Shown: positions 9,144 to 18,753, numbered from the stretch's first letter. The stretch is DNA of 64,000 bases from Cellulomonas sp. JH27-2 (GCF_014837175.1 NZ_JACYFR010000004.1:124001-188000); one strand, 5' to 3'. Notes: generated by a model not told the origin, from the letters alone. Numbers and translations: made by a program.

Positions 9144-9442
9144 GTACTTGCGGTTTCCCAGAGGAACTCGGCCAACTCGTGGTTCGCCAGGAGCGTCAAC
9201 CCTTGGCTGCGGGGGTGCGGTGACGAGGTGTACTTTCACGCGCGGTGCCTGGCCGGTCGTCACGGCGTGCTCGAGGTCCGACTTCCAGCATCGGTGCATT
9301 TTGGATCGACCGCGCATGGATCGGGTGACCCTCATTGAGCACGTCAACAAGGCGGCAGAAGATCGGCTGGGAGTGCAGGTTCTGCCGTCGCGAACCTGCA
9401 AATGGGGCGTTCGCGAATGTCCGCTGGTAGCGCCGGATCGCC

Positions 9443-9457
9443 TTCAATTCTCGCCAC
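9443..9457 (+). repeat. Degenerate copy of ssrA 3' end (possible att site)
   Basis: The 15 bases TTCAATTCTCGCCAC match TTCGATTCCCGCCAC in the T arm of ssrA (6620-6634) with two transitions. Islands integrated at tmRNA genes usually leave such a direct repeat at the far end. The imperfect match and missing integrase make this a candidate only. Confidence 0.4.
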
Positions 9458-9466
9458 GCTCGCACA

Positions 9467-9500
9467 CGGATGCCCGTCCCCCTCGAGGGGCGGGCATCCG
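9467..9500 (-). terminator. Terminator of the M15 peptidase gene
   Basis: CGGATGCCCG (9467-9476) pairs perfectly with CGGGCATCCG (9491-9500), with an inner CCCCTCGAGGGG palindrome extending the stem. It starts 9 bases past the stop of the minus-strand gene. Confidence 0.8.
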
Positions 9501-9508
9501 TCGTCCGG

Positions 9509-10030
9509 TCAGATGCCTAGCGACTTGCGCGTGAGCGGGCCCGCGATGCCGTCGGCCTCGAGGTCGTGCTCCTTCTGGTAGGCGATGACTGCGGCCTTGG
9601 TCTTTGGGCCGAAGATGCCGTCGGCGGTGATGCCCAGCTTGGTCTGCAGCGCCTTGACGGCGGCGCCGCGGCTCCCCTGGATCAGGACGTCGCGATGGGT
9701 GTCGGCGGCCTTGCGGTACTCCATGTGCCAGTTCTCCTTGGGGTTCACGTCCTTGACCCAGCCGTGGCTGGCGCCGTGACGGCGGACCCAGCCGCGCGCG
9801 GGCTTGGGCAGGTCGAGGGCGAGCCCGAGCTCGTGCTGGGAGTGGCCCGGCGGCAGCGCGAACGCGCCCTCGTGGGCGAGGAACTTGTCGCGCAGCGCTT
9901 GCTGCTCCGCGTGGGTCCGGCCCGCTGACGTGACGCCGTCGGGGCAGCCGGCCGCCCGCATGCGCGCGTAGCTGGCCGCTGCACCCGACGCGAGCCAGTG
10001 CTCGTCGTCGTCGATCTTGGTGGTCTTCAT
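9509..10030 (-). CDS. M15 (VanY-type) peptidase with C-terminal peptidoglycan-binding domain
   Basis: The 173-residue protein combines a D,D-carboxypeptidase/L-Ala-D-Glu peptidase domain of the M15 family (residues 1-110) with a PG_binding_1 domain (about 115-172, VLIQGSRGAAVKALQTKLGITADGIFG). Zinc and catalytic motifs SQHELGLALD (SxHxxGxAxD) and NWHMEY (WHxE) are present. No signal peptide is visible, unlike cell-wall VanY enzymes, which makes it resemble a phage endolysin. It stands alone downstream of recD in the same direction, with 90 bp between them. Confidence 0.88.
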   Translation of the reverse strand: MKTTKIDDDEHWLASGAAASYARMRAAGCPDGVTSAGRTHAEQQALRDKFLAHEGAFALPPGHSQHELGLALDLPKPARGWVRRHGASHGWVKDVNPKENWHMEYRKAADTHRDVLIQGSRGAAVKALQTKLGITADGIFGPKTKAAVIAYQKEHDLEADGIAGPLTRKSLGI

Positions 10031-10119
10031 CGTGCACTCCTGCCCGTGTCGTCGTGGACAACGAGAAGGACGCGTGCGTGGCGCCGCAAATACTTCCGGC
10101 GCGCATCCGCGACAAGAAT

Positions 10120-11874
10120 TCAGCGGGGTTCGCGCAGGCCGCTGGCTCGGCGGACCGGGCGCTCGACGGCGGCGCGGATGGCGTCGGCGGTGCCGATGAC
10201 GCGCACGACATCGCGGGCGCGCGTGACCGCGGTGTACAGGAGCTCGCGGGTGAGCAGCGGGGACGTGACCGGGGGGAGCAGCAGCGTCACGCGCGCGAAC
10301 TGGCTGCCTTGGCCGCGGTGGACGGTCATCGCGTGGACCGGTTGGACCGCGGGCAGTCGGTACGGGCGCACGAGGCGCGGGGCGTCCGGGTCGCCGAACG
10401 CGACGCTCACACCGTCACCGTCCGCCACGACGACGCCCGTGTCGCCGTTGTGCAGGCCGCTGGAGCGGTCGTTCTCGGTGACGAGCAACGGGCGGCCGAG
10501 GGGCCAGCCGCCCGTCGTCGGCGCGCCCGTCGCCGCCGCGATCCACGCCTCCGCCTGGGCGGCCCAGTGCGCGACGCCGAACGGGCCCTCGCGGTGGGCG
10601 AGCAGCAGGCGGTGGGCACCGAGAGCAGCGAGGGCTGCGGGCGCGTCACCGGCCCGTGCGGCGTCGGTCAGCGCGCGACCCGAGGCTTCGACGTCGGCGC
10701 GCAGGCCCGCGACGTCCTCGGCGGTGAGGCGTTCGGAGGACGGTTCGACGAGCTCCCGGTGCGGGTCGCCCGCGCGCAGCAGGTCGATCGTGGCGTCGGC
10801 GTCACCGCGGCGGATCGCCTCGGCGAGCTCGGCCAGCGAGTCGCCGTAGCGGTGCGCCTGCGTGAGGCGCACGACGCCGCCGGGCAGCGACGCGACCAGG
10901 TCGCCCAGCACGGCACCGGCCTCGACGCTCGCGAGCTGGTCCGGGTCGCCGACGAGAACCAGGCGGGCGCCCGGGCGCAGGGCCTCGGCCAGCCGGGCCA
11001 TGAGGGGCAGGGACACCATCGACGACTCGTCGACCACGACGACGTCGTGCGGGAGGCGGCGTGTCCCGTCGTGCCGGAACCGGGTCGTGGTGCCGGGGCG
11101 CCACCCGAGCAGTCGGTGCAGCGTCGTCGCCTGGAGGTCGCCGACGGCCGCCCGGTCTTGCTCGGACAGCGTCGCGACCTCGGCGTTCACCGACTCCTGC
11201 AGGCGGGCAGCGGCCTTGCCCGTCGGGGCGGCCAGGGCGACGCGCAGGTCCGGCCCGGCGGCGGACTGCAGCGCCGCGACGAGGCGCGCGACCGTGGTCG
11301 TCTTGCCGGTGCCGGGTCCGCCCGTCAGCACCATGAGGTGGGAGGCGGCGGCGGTGCGCAGGGCGTCGCGTTGCGCGGCGTCGGCCGGCGACGGGTACAG
11401 GCGGCTGATCGAGCCGGCCAGCGCGGCCTCGTCGAACGACGCCTTCCGCGCCAGCCGGTCGTGCATCGACGTGCGGACCGTCTGCTCGTCGCGCCAGTAG
11501 CGGTCGAGGTAGACGCGGCCGTCGACGCAGCGCAGGGGGCGGTCCGCCAGTCCGTCGGGGCCGTCGGCGACGAGCGGGGAGCGACGCACGGCGGCGTGCC
11601 AGTCGGCGGCGGCGGGCCAGGGGAGCGGGACGGGCTCGCCGTCCGTCTCGGCGGTGACCTCGGCGGCCACGTCGTCGAGCGTGACGCACACCGAGCCGCG
11701 GCGCAGCGCTCGCACGGCCAGCGCCGCGGCGAGCAGGACCCGCTCGTCGTCGTCCCCGCCGATCGCGCCCAGCCGGGCGGCGACGTGGACGTCCGCGCTG
11801 GTCAGGACGTCGGCGTCGACCAGGTCGCCCAGAACGCCCGTGACGCGCCAGGGGACGTCGGGTGCGTACGTCAT
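10120..11874 (-). CDS. recD: RecBCD nuclease/helicase subunit RecD
   Basis: RecD is the 5'-3' helicase motor of the RecBCD end-processing enzyme. The 584-residue product has the RecD N-terminal domain, Walker A GGPGTGKTT (about residue 180), the DESSMV Walker B box, GDPDQLASVEAG and the C-terminal AMTVHRGQGSQF motif (UvrD_C_2). Its ATG overlaps the recB stop by 4 bp (ATGA), so the two are translationally coupled. Confidence 0.96.
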   Translation of the reverse strand: MTYAPDVPWRVTGVLGDLVDADVLTSADVHVAARLGAIGGDDDERVLLAAALAVRALRRGSVCVTLDDVAAEVTAETDGEPVPLPWPAAADWHAAVRRSPLVADGPDGLADRPLRCVDGRVYLDRYWRDEQTVRTSMHDRLARKASFDEAALAGSISRLYPSPADAAQRDALRTAAASHLMVLTGGPGTGKTTTVARLVAALQSAAGPDLRVALAAPTGKAAARLQESVNAEVATLSEQDRAAVGDLQATTLHRLLGWRPGTTTRFRHDGTRRLPHDVVVVDESSMVSLPLMARLAEALRPGARLVLVGDPDQLASVEAGAVLGDLVASLPGGVVRLTQAHRYGDSLAELAEAIRRGDADATIDLLRAGDPHRELVEPSSERLTAEDVAGLRADVEASGRALTDAARAGDAPAALAALGAHRLLLAHREGPFGVAHWAAQAEAWIAAATGAPTTGGWPLGRPLLVTENDRSSGLHNGDTGVVVADGDGVSVAFGDPDAPRLVRPYRLPAVQPVHAMTVHRGQGSQFARVTLLLPPVTSPLLTRELLYTAVTRARDVVRVIGTADAIRAAVERPVRRASGLREPR

Positions 11875-14800
11875 GCCGCACCTCCCGCCAGCAGGTCGGA
11901 GAGCGCGACGACGAGCGCGGCAGGCGGCCGCCACGACACGACCCCGTGCGGGACACCGTCGACCGTCGGCGTCGTCGGGCCGGCCATGCCGCGCAGGAAC
12001 AGGTACAGGCCGCCGCCCAGGTGCGTGCCCGGGTCGTACGACGGCAGACGCCAGCGCAGGTAGCGGTGCAGCGCGGCCGAGTAGAGCAGCAGCTGCAGCG
12101 GGTAGTGCGCGTCCATCATCGCCGCGGTCGTCGCCTCGGGGCGGTAGTGCCACAGCGTGAGGGGTTCGTCGTACGGGCCCAGGCGGTTGGTCTTGTAGTC
12201 GACGACGAGGTAGCGGAACCCGCCCGGCACGGGCGCCGGGACGCGCAGCACCGCGTCGATCGAGCCCGTGAGGTAGCCGCGCAGGTGGGAGGCTGCGAGG
12301 GCCTCGTCGTCCAGGCGGTCGGCGTAGGGCGCGAACGGGTCGGTCGCCGGCAGGTGCGTGCGCAGCAGGGCAGCGATGTCGCGCACGGTCGCGGCACGGG
12401 CCGACGACGATGCGACGTCCCCGCCCGCGAGGGGGAGCTCGAACTCGAGCTCGGCCAGTCGGTCGCGGCGTGGGACGTCCGCGAGGGTGGCACCGCCGGC
12501 GAGCGGGCCGAGCGGGGTGCGCAGCGTCGGCAGCAGCGCGGCGGCGACCTCGTCGGCGCCCGCGGCCAGCAGGGCGCCCGTCCTCGCCTCCGTGCAGCGG
12601 GCCGTGAGCTCCGCCAGCAGGTCCGGGGCGTCGGTGTCGACGAGCTCCAGCACGCGGTGCGCGAACGTGCCGAACGCCGTGCCCGCCGGCAGGTCGGCCA
12701 TGGGCGAGGCGACGCCGTCGGGCGCAGCCGGTGCGGGCGTCGAGGCGACTGTCTCGGACGCGTCCGGCTCGTCCTGCACGCCCGGCTCCTCGGGCTCCGA
12801 CCCGACGCGCTCGCGGGCCGGCCCGTGCGCCGCAGCGTCGTGCGCGGCGGCCGTGAGCGCGGAGTAGGAGGTGCGGCGCCAGGCGGTGTCGAGCACGCGG
12901 CCCAGGCGGGCCACCCGCAGCTCGTCGGCCGACGACGCCGGCGGCGACCAGCGCGGGCGCGTCTCCGCGGCGGTGACGACCTCCAGCTCGAGCGCCTCGC
13001 CACCGCGCGCGACGAGGGTGCGCAGCACGGCGGTCGTGCGGTCGTCGGTCGTGGACCGCACGAGCGGGGCGGGGTTGCCGGCCGCGTCCCGCTCGCCCAG
13101 CAGCAGGCGCGTGAGCGCCCCGCGCGACGAGTTCGCCGACGGCGCCCACCACGCCACGACCTGGCTCGTCGCCCGGGTCAGCGCGACGTACGCGAGGCGC
13201 AGGCCCTCGCCGTCGTCGGCCTCCTTGCCGGCCGCGAACGCGTCGTCGTATCCCGGGCTGCCCTTGCCGCCCACGTGCAGCAGGCGGGTGTCGTCGCGGT
13301 CGTAGCCGATGGTCGTCGGCGCCTGCGGCGTGAACTTGTCCCACAGGTACGGGACCATCACGACCGGGAACTGCAGGCCCTTGCTGGCGTGCACGGTGAT
13401 GACCTGGACGGCCGCGGTGTCGGTCTCGAGGCGCCGGCTGCGCTCCTCGGCGTAGTCCTGCGCGGCCTCGTCGACGCGGGCGCGCAGCCACTCGAGCAGG
13501 GCCGCCGGGCCCAGGCGGTCGGCGGTCGCCGCGGCGTGCAGGGCCTCACCGATGTGCCGGACGTCCGTCAGGCGACGCTCGCCGTCCGGCAGCGCGACGA
13601 GGCGTTCGCGCAGGCCGGCGGCGGCCGCGGCCTCGACGAGCGAGGCGACGCCCTGGTCCTCCAGCACGCGTGACCAAGTACGGACGCGGTCGGTGAGCCG
13701 GTCGCGGGCCTCGTCGTCCGCGCGCGCCAGGTCACCGGCGGTCCAGCCGACGAAGGGCGTCATCGCCGCCGCCGCGACCAGGCCGTTCACGCCCGGACGG
13801 GCCAGCGCGGACAGCAGCACGAGCCAGTCGCGGGCGGACGGCGTGCCGAACACGCTGGACAGCATCGAGATCACGGCGGGCACGCCCACGTCCGCCAACG
13901 CCTGCTGCACCGCGACCGCGTCCCGGTTCACGCGCGTCAGCACGGCGATGTCACCGGGCTGGACGGGACGCCACGCGTCGCCGTCGCGGAGGCGTTCGTC
14001 GGTCAGCGTGCGCAGCACCTGCTGCGCGACGTCCGCGTGCAGGAAGGTGCGCACGGTCCCGATCGGCGGGTTCTTGGCGTCGTCGGGCGCGTGCACGGCC
14101 GCGCGCGTGACCTGTCGCAGGCGGACGGCCGGGCCGCCGTCGAGCCGTCGGCCGGTGCGGGCGGGCTCGATGGGGTGCACCTGGATGCGGTCGTCGCCGA
14201 GCGCGGTGCCCGTCAGGATCGGCGCGAGCCCGTCGAGGACAGCCGGGTCCGCGCGCCAGTTGCGGTGCAGCGTCCGCGTCGTCGCGACCGCTCGCGCCCG
14301 CAGGTACGTCGCGACGTCCGCACCGCGGAACCGGTAGATCGCCTGCTTCGGGTCGCCGATCAGGACCAGGGTGCGGTGCTCGTGGAACGCGGTCCGCAGG
14401 ATGTCCCACTGCACGGGGTCGGTGTCCTGGAACTCGTCGACCATCACGATGCGGTACCGCTCGCGCACGCGCTGAGCCGCCGCCGCGCCGGTGTCCGGGT
14501 CGGTCAGCGCGTCGCGCAGGAGGACGAGGAGGTCGTCGTAGTCCAGGACCCGCAGCGAGCGCTTGCGCCGGTGCAGCTCGGCACGCGCCGCCGTGGCCAG
14601 GCCGAACGCGTCGCCGGGACGGGTGCCGCGCTCGGCGTCCGCCGGTTCCAGGACCGCGACCGCGTCGCTGATCGCCTCGTGGGCGACGGCTCGCGCGTCG
14701 GCGACCGTCAGCGTCGGGGCGTCGTCGGCCGCGTACTTGCGCAGGTACAGGTCGTCGACGACCTCCGCCTCCAGGCCCGCGATGTCGGGGACCAGCTGCG

Positions 14801-15212
14801 CGTCCGGGTCGACGTCGCCGATCGTGCCCAGCGACGTGAGCATCTGCTGGCAGAAGCCGTGCGTCGTCGTGATGGTGGCGGCGTCGAACTCCGTGATCGC
14901 CTCGCGCAGGCGGTGTGCGCGGGCCTCGCGGTCGGTGGCGGCCAGGTGCGCGACGACGGGATCGGTCGTGATACCGTCCCGCAGCGCCCGTTCGACCTCG
15001 ACCAGGCGCTCGCGGACGCGTTCGCGCAGCTCGGACGTCGCGAGCCGGCCGAACGTGACGAGCATGATCTCCGGCAGGCGGGCCACGCCCTCGGCCACGT
15101 ACCGGGCAGTGAGCGACGCGATGGTCGTCGTCTTGCCGGTCCCGGCGCTCGCTTCCAGCACCACCGTGCCCTCGGGCAGCGGTCCGCAGACGTCGAACGG
15201 CTGCTCCGTCAT
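11871..15212 (-). CDS. recB: RecBCD subunit RecB (helicase-nuclease)
   Basis: RecB is the 3'-5' UvrD-type helicase and the nuclease of RecBCD. In the 1113-residue product the Walker A motif is LEASAGTGKT (residues 19-28), with VDEFQDTDPVQWDILRTAF, GDPKQAIYRFRGADV and ITVHASKGLQFPVV helicase motifs following. The C-terminal PD-(D/E)XK nuclease domain holds VVDYKTN near residue 1004. An acidic, proline-rich linker joins helicase and nuclease. The gene overlaps recC upstream and recD downstream by 4 bp each. Confidence 0.97.
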   Translation of the reverse strand: MTEQPFDVCGPLPEGTVVLEASAGTGKTTTIASLTARYVAEGVARLPEIMLVTFGRLATSELRERVRERLVEVERALRDGITTDPVVAHLAATDREARAHRLREAITEFDAATITTTHGFCQQMLTSLGTIGDVDPDAQLVPDIAGLEAEVVDDLYLRKYAADDAPTLTVADARAVAHEAISDAVAVLEPADAERGTRPGDAFGLATAARAELHRRKRSLRVLDYDDLLVLLRDALTDPDTGAAAAQRVRERYRIVMVDEFQDTDPVQWDILRTAFHEHRTLVLIGDPKQAIYRFRGADVATYLRARAVATTRTLHRNWRADPAVLDGLAPILTGTALGDDRIQVHPIEPARTGRRLDGGPAVRLRQVTRAAVHAPDDAKNPPIGTVRTFLHADVAQQVLRTLTDERLRDGDAWRPVQPGDIAVLTRVNRDAVAVQQALADVGVPAVISMLSSVFGTPSARDWLVLLSALARPGVNGLVAAAAMTPFVGWTAGDLARADDEARDRLTDRVRTWSRVLEDQGVASLVEAAAAAGLRERLVALPDGERRLTDVRHIGEALHAAATADRLGPAALLEWLRARVDEAAQDYAEERSRRLETDTAAVQVITVHASKGLQFPVVMVPYLWDKFTPQAPTTIGYDRDDTRLLHVGGKGSPGYDDAFAAGKEADDGEGLRLAYVALTRATSQVVAWWAPSANSSRGALTRLLLGERDAAGNPAPLVRSTTDDRTTAVLRTLVARGGEALELEVVTAAETRPRWSPPASSADELRVARLGRVLDTAWRRTSYSALTAAAHDAAAHGPARERVGSEPEEPGVQDEPDASETVASTPAPAAPDGVASPMADLPAGTAFGTFAHRVLELVDTDAPDLLAELTARCTEARTGALLAAGADEVAAALLPTLRTPLGPLAGGATLADVPRRDRLAELEFELPLAGGDVASSSARAATVRDIAALLRTHLPATDPFAPYADRLDDEALAASHLRGYLTGSIDAVLRVPAPVPGGFRYLVVDYKTNRLGPYDEPLTLWHYRPEATTAAMMDAHYPLQLLLYSAALHRYLRWRLPSYDPGTHLGGGLYLFLRGMAGPTTPTVDGVPHGVVSWRPPAALVVALSDLLAGGAA

Positions 15213-18200
15213 GCCTGGGCCACCTCCTCGTGCTCGAGCAGGTCGAGCCACAGCGCCATCGCGAGCGCGCCGAACCGCGTCTTCTCGCCGGGGGCGCGGC
15301 GACGGTCGGCGTCGCTCGGCGGCCCGGTTAGGGTGTCGAACGTGAACGGGTCGCCGAACGCGAGCAGGTGGTAGTCGTCGGCGGCCTCGAAGCCGCCGCG
15401 ACCGTTCGCCGCGTCGTCGGCCGAGCCCAGCTCCTTGCGCGCGGACTCCAGCGCGTCCCGCTCCTCGCCGCCGCCGCTGCGCGGGTGCGCGTACGCCAGG
15501 CTCGTGGCCAGCGGCAGGGGGAGCGGCGCGCGCATCGCTTCGTCGTACAGGTCGACGAGCCGCGCGAGCACCGCCGCCGGTTCCGTGGGGGCGCGCGTCA
15601 GCGCGACCCTGCACGTGCTGCCCTGCCCTCTCCCGACCGTCACCGCGCGGAGCTCGCGCTCCGGGAACGTCGCCGCCAGCGCCAGCAGCTCCACCCAGGC
15701 GCGCAGGCGGTGCTTGGCGCCGAGCCGGGAGAACACGGTCCGGACCAGGACGCCGTCGCGCACGCCGTTGACGGTTCCGGCCAGGCGTCGGCCGCCCGGC
15801 AGTGGGACGACGACGTCGAACGACGCGGCTGGCGCCTGCAGGTAGCGCTCGCCGGCCGCGAGCAGGGGCCTGACCTGCGCCTGCACGGCGTCCAGCGTCG
15901 CGCCGCCGAGCGCGCCGGGGGGCATGTGGCCGCGGCGGCGCTCGGCCCGGCCCGCGTCGTCGAGGTCGACGCCGGCGAGCGCAGCGGCCAGCAGCCGGTC
16001 ACCGATCGACCAGCGCTCCAGGGCGTCGAGCTCGAGCGGCAGGCGGTCGTCGAGCTGCGGCTCGTCGCCCGGGAGCGTGGCGCCCAGCCGTCGCCGCACG
16101 AACGCGCGGACGGGGTGCTCGAGCGTCGCGACGAGGTCGGCGAGGTCGATGTCCTCGGTGCTGCCGGGGAGCGGCTCGTCGAGGAACGGCTGCGCCCGGT
16201 GCGGTCCGCGCCCGATGCGGGCCGCGGCCTCGTCGAGCGCGTCGAAGCTGAACGGCTCCGCAGGCCGGCCGAGCGCGCCGGGGACGAAGTTGCGCTCGTC
16301 GACCGTCTGCAACGGGTGGTGCACGACGCGCCCGCGTGCACTTTCGGCGACGACCGCGTCGAGCGCGTCGAGCAGCTCGCCGACGGGCACGGCGGGCGGC
16401 CTCGGCGCGCCGGTGCGCTCGTCGGCGCCCGAGTAGACGACCACCAGGTGGTCGGTCGCGCTCGTCACGGCGTCGAGGAAGAGCTGGCGGTCCTCCTGCC
16501 GGGCGTCGCGCTCACCCACGAGCGGGGTGCGTGCGAGGACGTCGTCCCCGTCGCGGGCGGTGGACCGCGGGAACGCGCCGTCGTCCATGCCGAGCAGCGC
16601 GACGACCCGGTGGGGGACCGCTCGCATGGGCGCCAGGCTGCAGACCGTGAGCGCGCCGGTGCGGAACCCGGACCTCGTCGGACGGCCCCGGAGCGCCGGC
16701 TCGAGCAGCGCGACGACGTCGGCGAGGCGCAGCGTCGTGCCGTTCGCGGTGTCCCGCGCCGCGGTCAGGACGCGCGCAGCCTGGTCCTGCTGCCAGGCGT
16801 CCTGCGGCGAGGTGTCGGTGAGCAGCAGGACCGCCCGGTCGAGCGCGTCGAACCACTCGCCCGCGGGCCTCGCGCCGTCGAGCGCGTGCAGGGTCCCGGT
16901 GAGCCGGTCGACGAACTCCGCGAGCCGCCCGACGAGGTCGACGTCCGTCGAGCCGACGTCGTCGACGGGCAGCACCGCGCCGACGAACCGCTGGTCCTCC
17001 TCGGCCATCGCGACGCCCAGCAGCAGCCGGTCGAGCGCCGTGGCCCAGGTGCCCTGCGCGACCCTGAGCTGGTACTTCGCTCGTCGGTCCTGGTCCTCGC
17101 CCCACCGTGCGCCGGACTCCAGCGCCCACGCCCGGATCCGGTCGAGCTCCTCGTCGTCGAAGCCGAACCGCCGCCTGACGGGCGCCTGGCCCGCCAGGTC
17201 GACGACTGCCGACGCGCCGACCCGCGAGTCCGCGAGCTCCAGCACCGCCTGGACGACGGCGAGCACGGGGTTCTGCTGCGCGGGCGCGCGGTCGGCGATG
17301 CGGACGCGCAGCGTCCGGCCGGGGTGCTCGTCCTCCGCGTGCGTGGGTCCGAACGCCGCCTCGACCAGCGGCGCGAACGCCTCCACGTCCGGGCACATCA
17401 CGATGATGTCGCGGGGCTGGAGGGTGGGGTCGTCGGCCAGGAGGCCGACGACGACCTCACGCAGGACCTCGACCTGACGAGACCTGCCGTGCGTGGCGTG
17501 GACCTGGACCGTGCGGTCGGGTGCGTGCAGCGGGCCGTCGGTGCGGTCGTCGGCGATGCGCTGCTGGAGGTGGCCGAGGGCGGTGCTCGGTCTGGGCGGC
17601 GTCTCGATCTCCTCGACGCTGGACGCGTGGGCCTTGACGCGGGCGGCGAGCTCGGTGGCGTCCCCGGCCATCGACGTCAGGAGGGGATGATGGGCCGCGA
17701 CCCTGGTCCGCGGCGTGCCCTGCGGCTTCGCGTCGAGCGTGCGCCACAGCGCGCGCGACGGCTGCGGGAGCCACAGGTGGACCTCGCGGTGCCGCGCGAG
17801 CGCACCGAGCACCTGGAGGTGGGCGTCGGGCAGGTGCGTGGCGCCGAACACCGAGAGCCTGTGCGGGAGGTCGACGACGTCCGGGGTGCCGGCCAGCGCC
17901 GCCACCGCCTCGTCGATGCGCTGCGCCGGTGCGTCCTGGCCGATCGCCGCGTGGACCTCTCGCCACAAGCGCGGCTGCCAGCGCAGGTCGTCGGGCAGGT
18001 CCGTGCCCGTGCCGTCGGTGTCGCGCCCCGCCGCCCAGTCCGTGAGGAGCTGCGGGCGCTGGGTGTCGTACGTCGTGAACAACCGCGCGACGCGCTGCGC
18101 GAACCGCAGCCGCCGCCCGCGGTGGACCTCGTCGCCGTCGAGGTAGCGGCGCACGTGGCGCATCCAACTCGCGGTGAGGTTCGCATCGAGCGCGGCCAGG

Positions 18201-18541
18201 ACGCTGGCGGTCAGCTGCTGCTGCGCCCACGGGTCGTCGTCGCCCGTGACGCCGAGCGCGCTCGCCAGCACGTCCGCGACCAGGCGCCGTGGCGACGGGA
18301 ACAGCACGTTGGCGCAGATGCCGTCCGCGTCCGCTGAGCCCAGGTGGTGCGACAGCCGCTGCGCGACCCACCGCTCGACGCCCCGCGTCGGCACGGCGAC
18401 GACGTCCGGGACGAAGGGGTCGGCGGGTGCTTCCGCGAGGAGCGAGCCAAGACCAGCAACCAGGACATCGCTGCGTTCTGCGACGTGAACACGCAGCCCG
18501 GAGCCCGTCGTGGTCGACGTCGGGCTGGTCACGCGTGCCAC
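15209..18541 (-). CDS. recC: RecBCD subunit RecC
   Basis: RecC is the inactivated-helicase subunit that holds the complex together and reads Chi. The 1110-residue product has RecC landmarks: WVAQRLSHHLG near the start, the RDIIVMCPDVEAFAPLVEAAFG block, and GMDDGAFPRS. A GTG at 18541 is used as start; the first family-like residues (LRVHVAERSDVL) begin 15 codons later, so a slightly later start is possible. It is the first gene of a recC-recB-recD operon. Confidence 0.95.
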   Translation of the reverse strand: MARVTSPTSTTTGSGLRVHVAERSDVLVAGLGSLLAEAPADPFVPDVVAVPTRGVERWVAQRLSHHLGSADADGICANVLFPSPRRLVADVLASALGVTGDDDPWAQQQLTASVLAALDANLTASWMRHVRRYLDGDEVHRGRRLRFAQRVARLFTTYDTQRPQLLTDWAAGRDTDGTGTDLPDDLRWQPRLWREVHAAIGQDAPAQRIDEAVAALAGTPDVVDLPHRLSVFGATHLPDAHLQVLGALARHREVHLWLPQPSRALWRTLDAKPQGTPRTRVAAHHPLLTSMAGDATELAARVKAHASSVEEIETPPRPSTALGHLQQRIADDRTDGPLHAPDRTVQVHATHGRSRQVEVLREVVVGLLADDPTLQPRDIIVMCPDVEAFAPLVEAAFGPTHAEDEHPGRTLRVRIADRAPAQQNPVLAVVQAVLELADSRVGASAVVDLAGQAPVRRRFGFDDEELDRIRAWALESGARWGEDQDRRAKYQLRVAQGTWATALDRLLLGVAMAEEDQRFVGAVLPVDDVGSTDVDLVGRLAEFVDRLTGTLHALDGARPAGEWFDALDRAVLLLTDTSPQDAWQQDQAARVLTAARDTANGTTLRLADVVALLEPALRGRPTRSGFRTGALTVCSLAPMRAVPHRVVALLGMDDGAFPRSTARDGDDVLARTPLVGERDARQEDRQLFLDAVTSATDHLVVVYSGADERTGAPRPPAVPVGELLDALDAVVAESARGRVVHHPLQTVDERNFVPGALGRPAEPFSFDALDEAAARIGRGPHRAQPFLDEPLPGSTEDIDLADLVATLEHPVRAFVRRRLGATLPGDEPQLDDRLPLELDALERWSIGDRLLAAALAGVDLDDAGRAERRRGHMPPGALGGATLDAVQAQVRPLLAAGERYLQAPAASFDVVVPLPGGRRLAGTVNGVRDGVLVRTVFSRLGAKHRLRAWVELLALAATFPERELRAVTVGRGQGSTCRVALTRAPTEPAAVLARLVDLYDEAMRAPLPLPLATSLAYAHPRSGGGEERDALESARKELGSADDAANGRGGFEAADDYHLLAFGDPFTFDTLTGPPSDADRRRAPGEKTRFGALAMALWLDLLEHEEVAQA

Positions 18542-18564
18542 TCTAGCGACGGCCTCGCGCGCGT

Positions 18565-18753
18565 CGACCGAGCTCGCCCACAGGGATCGTCGCTCCGGGT
18601 CGCCGTGCCGGCCGAACCCGTAGCGCGCACGACCTCATCATCGCGGCGACCGCCGTCGAGCACGGCCGCACGGTCGTGTCTGCCGACGCTCGCGCACGCT
18701 ACGCGGACCTGCCCGACGTGGCGTGGTTGCCGGCGCCGGGCGACGATCTTTGA
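18565..18753 (+). pseudogene. PIN-domain (VapC-like) toxin C-terminal remnant
   Basis: In the plus frame ending at TGA 18751-18753 the sequence reads AGRTRSAHDLIIAATAVEHG followed by RTVVSADARARYADLPDV. This is the C-terminal half of a PIN-domain RNase, with the conserved HDLIIAATA helix and the following acidic Asp on the VVSADAR strand. An in-frame TAG at 18544 lies shortly upstream and the N-terminal half with the first catalytic Asp is missing. No antitoxin gene adjoins it. It is a remnant, probably non-functional. Confidence 0.65.

Larger units (their letters stand above)
9144..9508. other. Gene-poor right edge of the ssrA island
   Basis: These 365 bases hold no convincing gene. A 9-bp perfect hairpin TGCAGGTTC/GAACCTGCA lies at 9374-9400 and could end the DUF262-HEPN transcript. 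TTCAATTCTCGCCAC at 9443-9457 matches 13 of 15 bases of the ssrA 3' end (6620-6634) and may be a degenerate attachment site. A longer hairpin at 9467-9500 belongs to the following minus-strand gene. Confidence 0.6.

Noticed and set aside
9374-9400. tRNA-like or attenuator element
   Set aside because: Only one 9-bp hairpin is present with no further arms; a simple terminator is the more modest reading.
9148-9534. Possible plus-strand gene after the HEPN gene
   Set aside because: No ribosome site or known motif; it crosses the terminator hairpin and the end of the M15 gene.
15368-18337. Plus-strand frame of 989 codons
   Set aside because: Antisense to recC, which has clear family motifs; the product has no recognisable domain.
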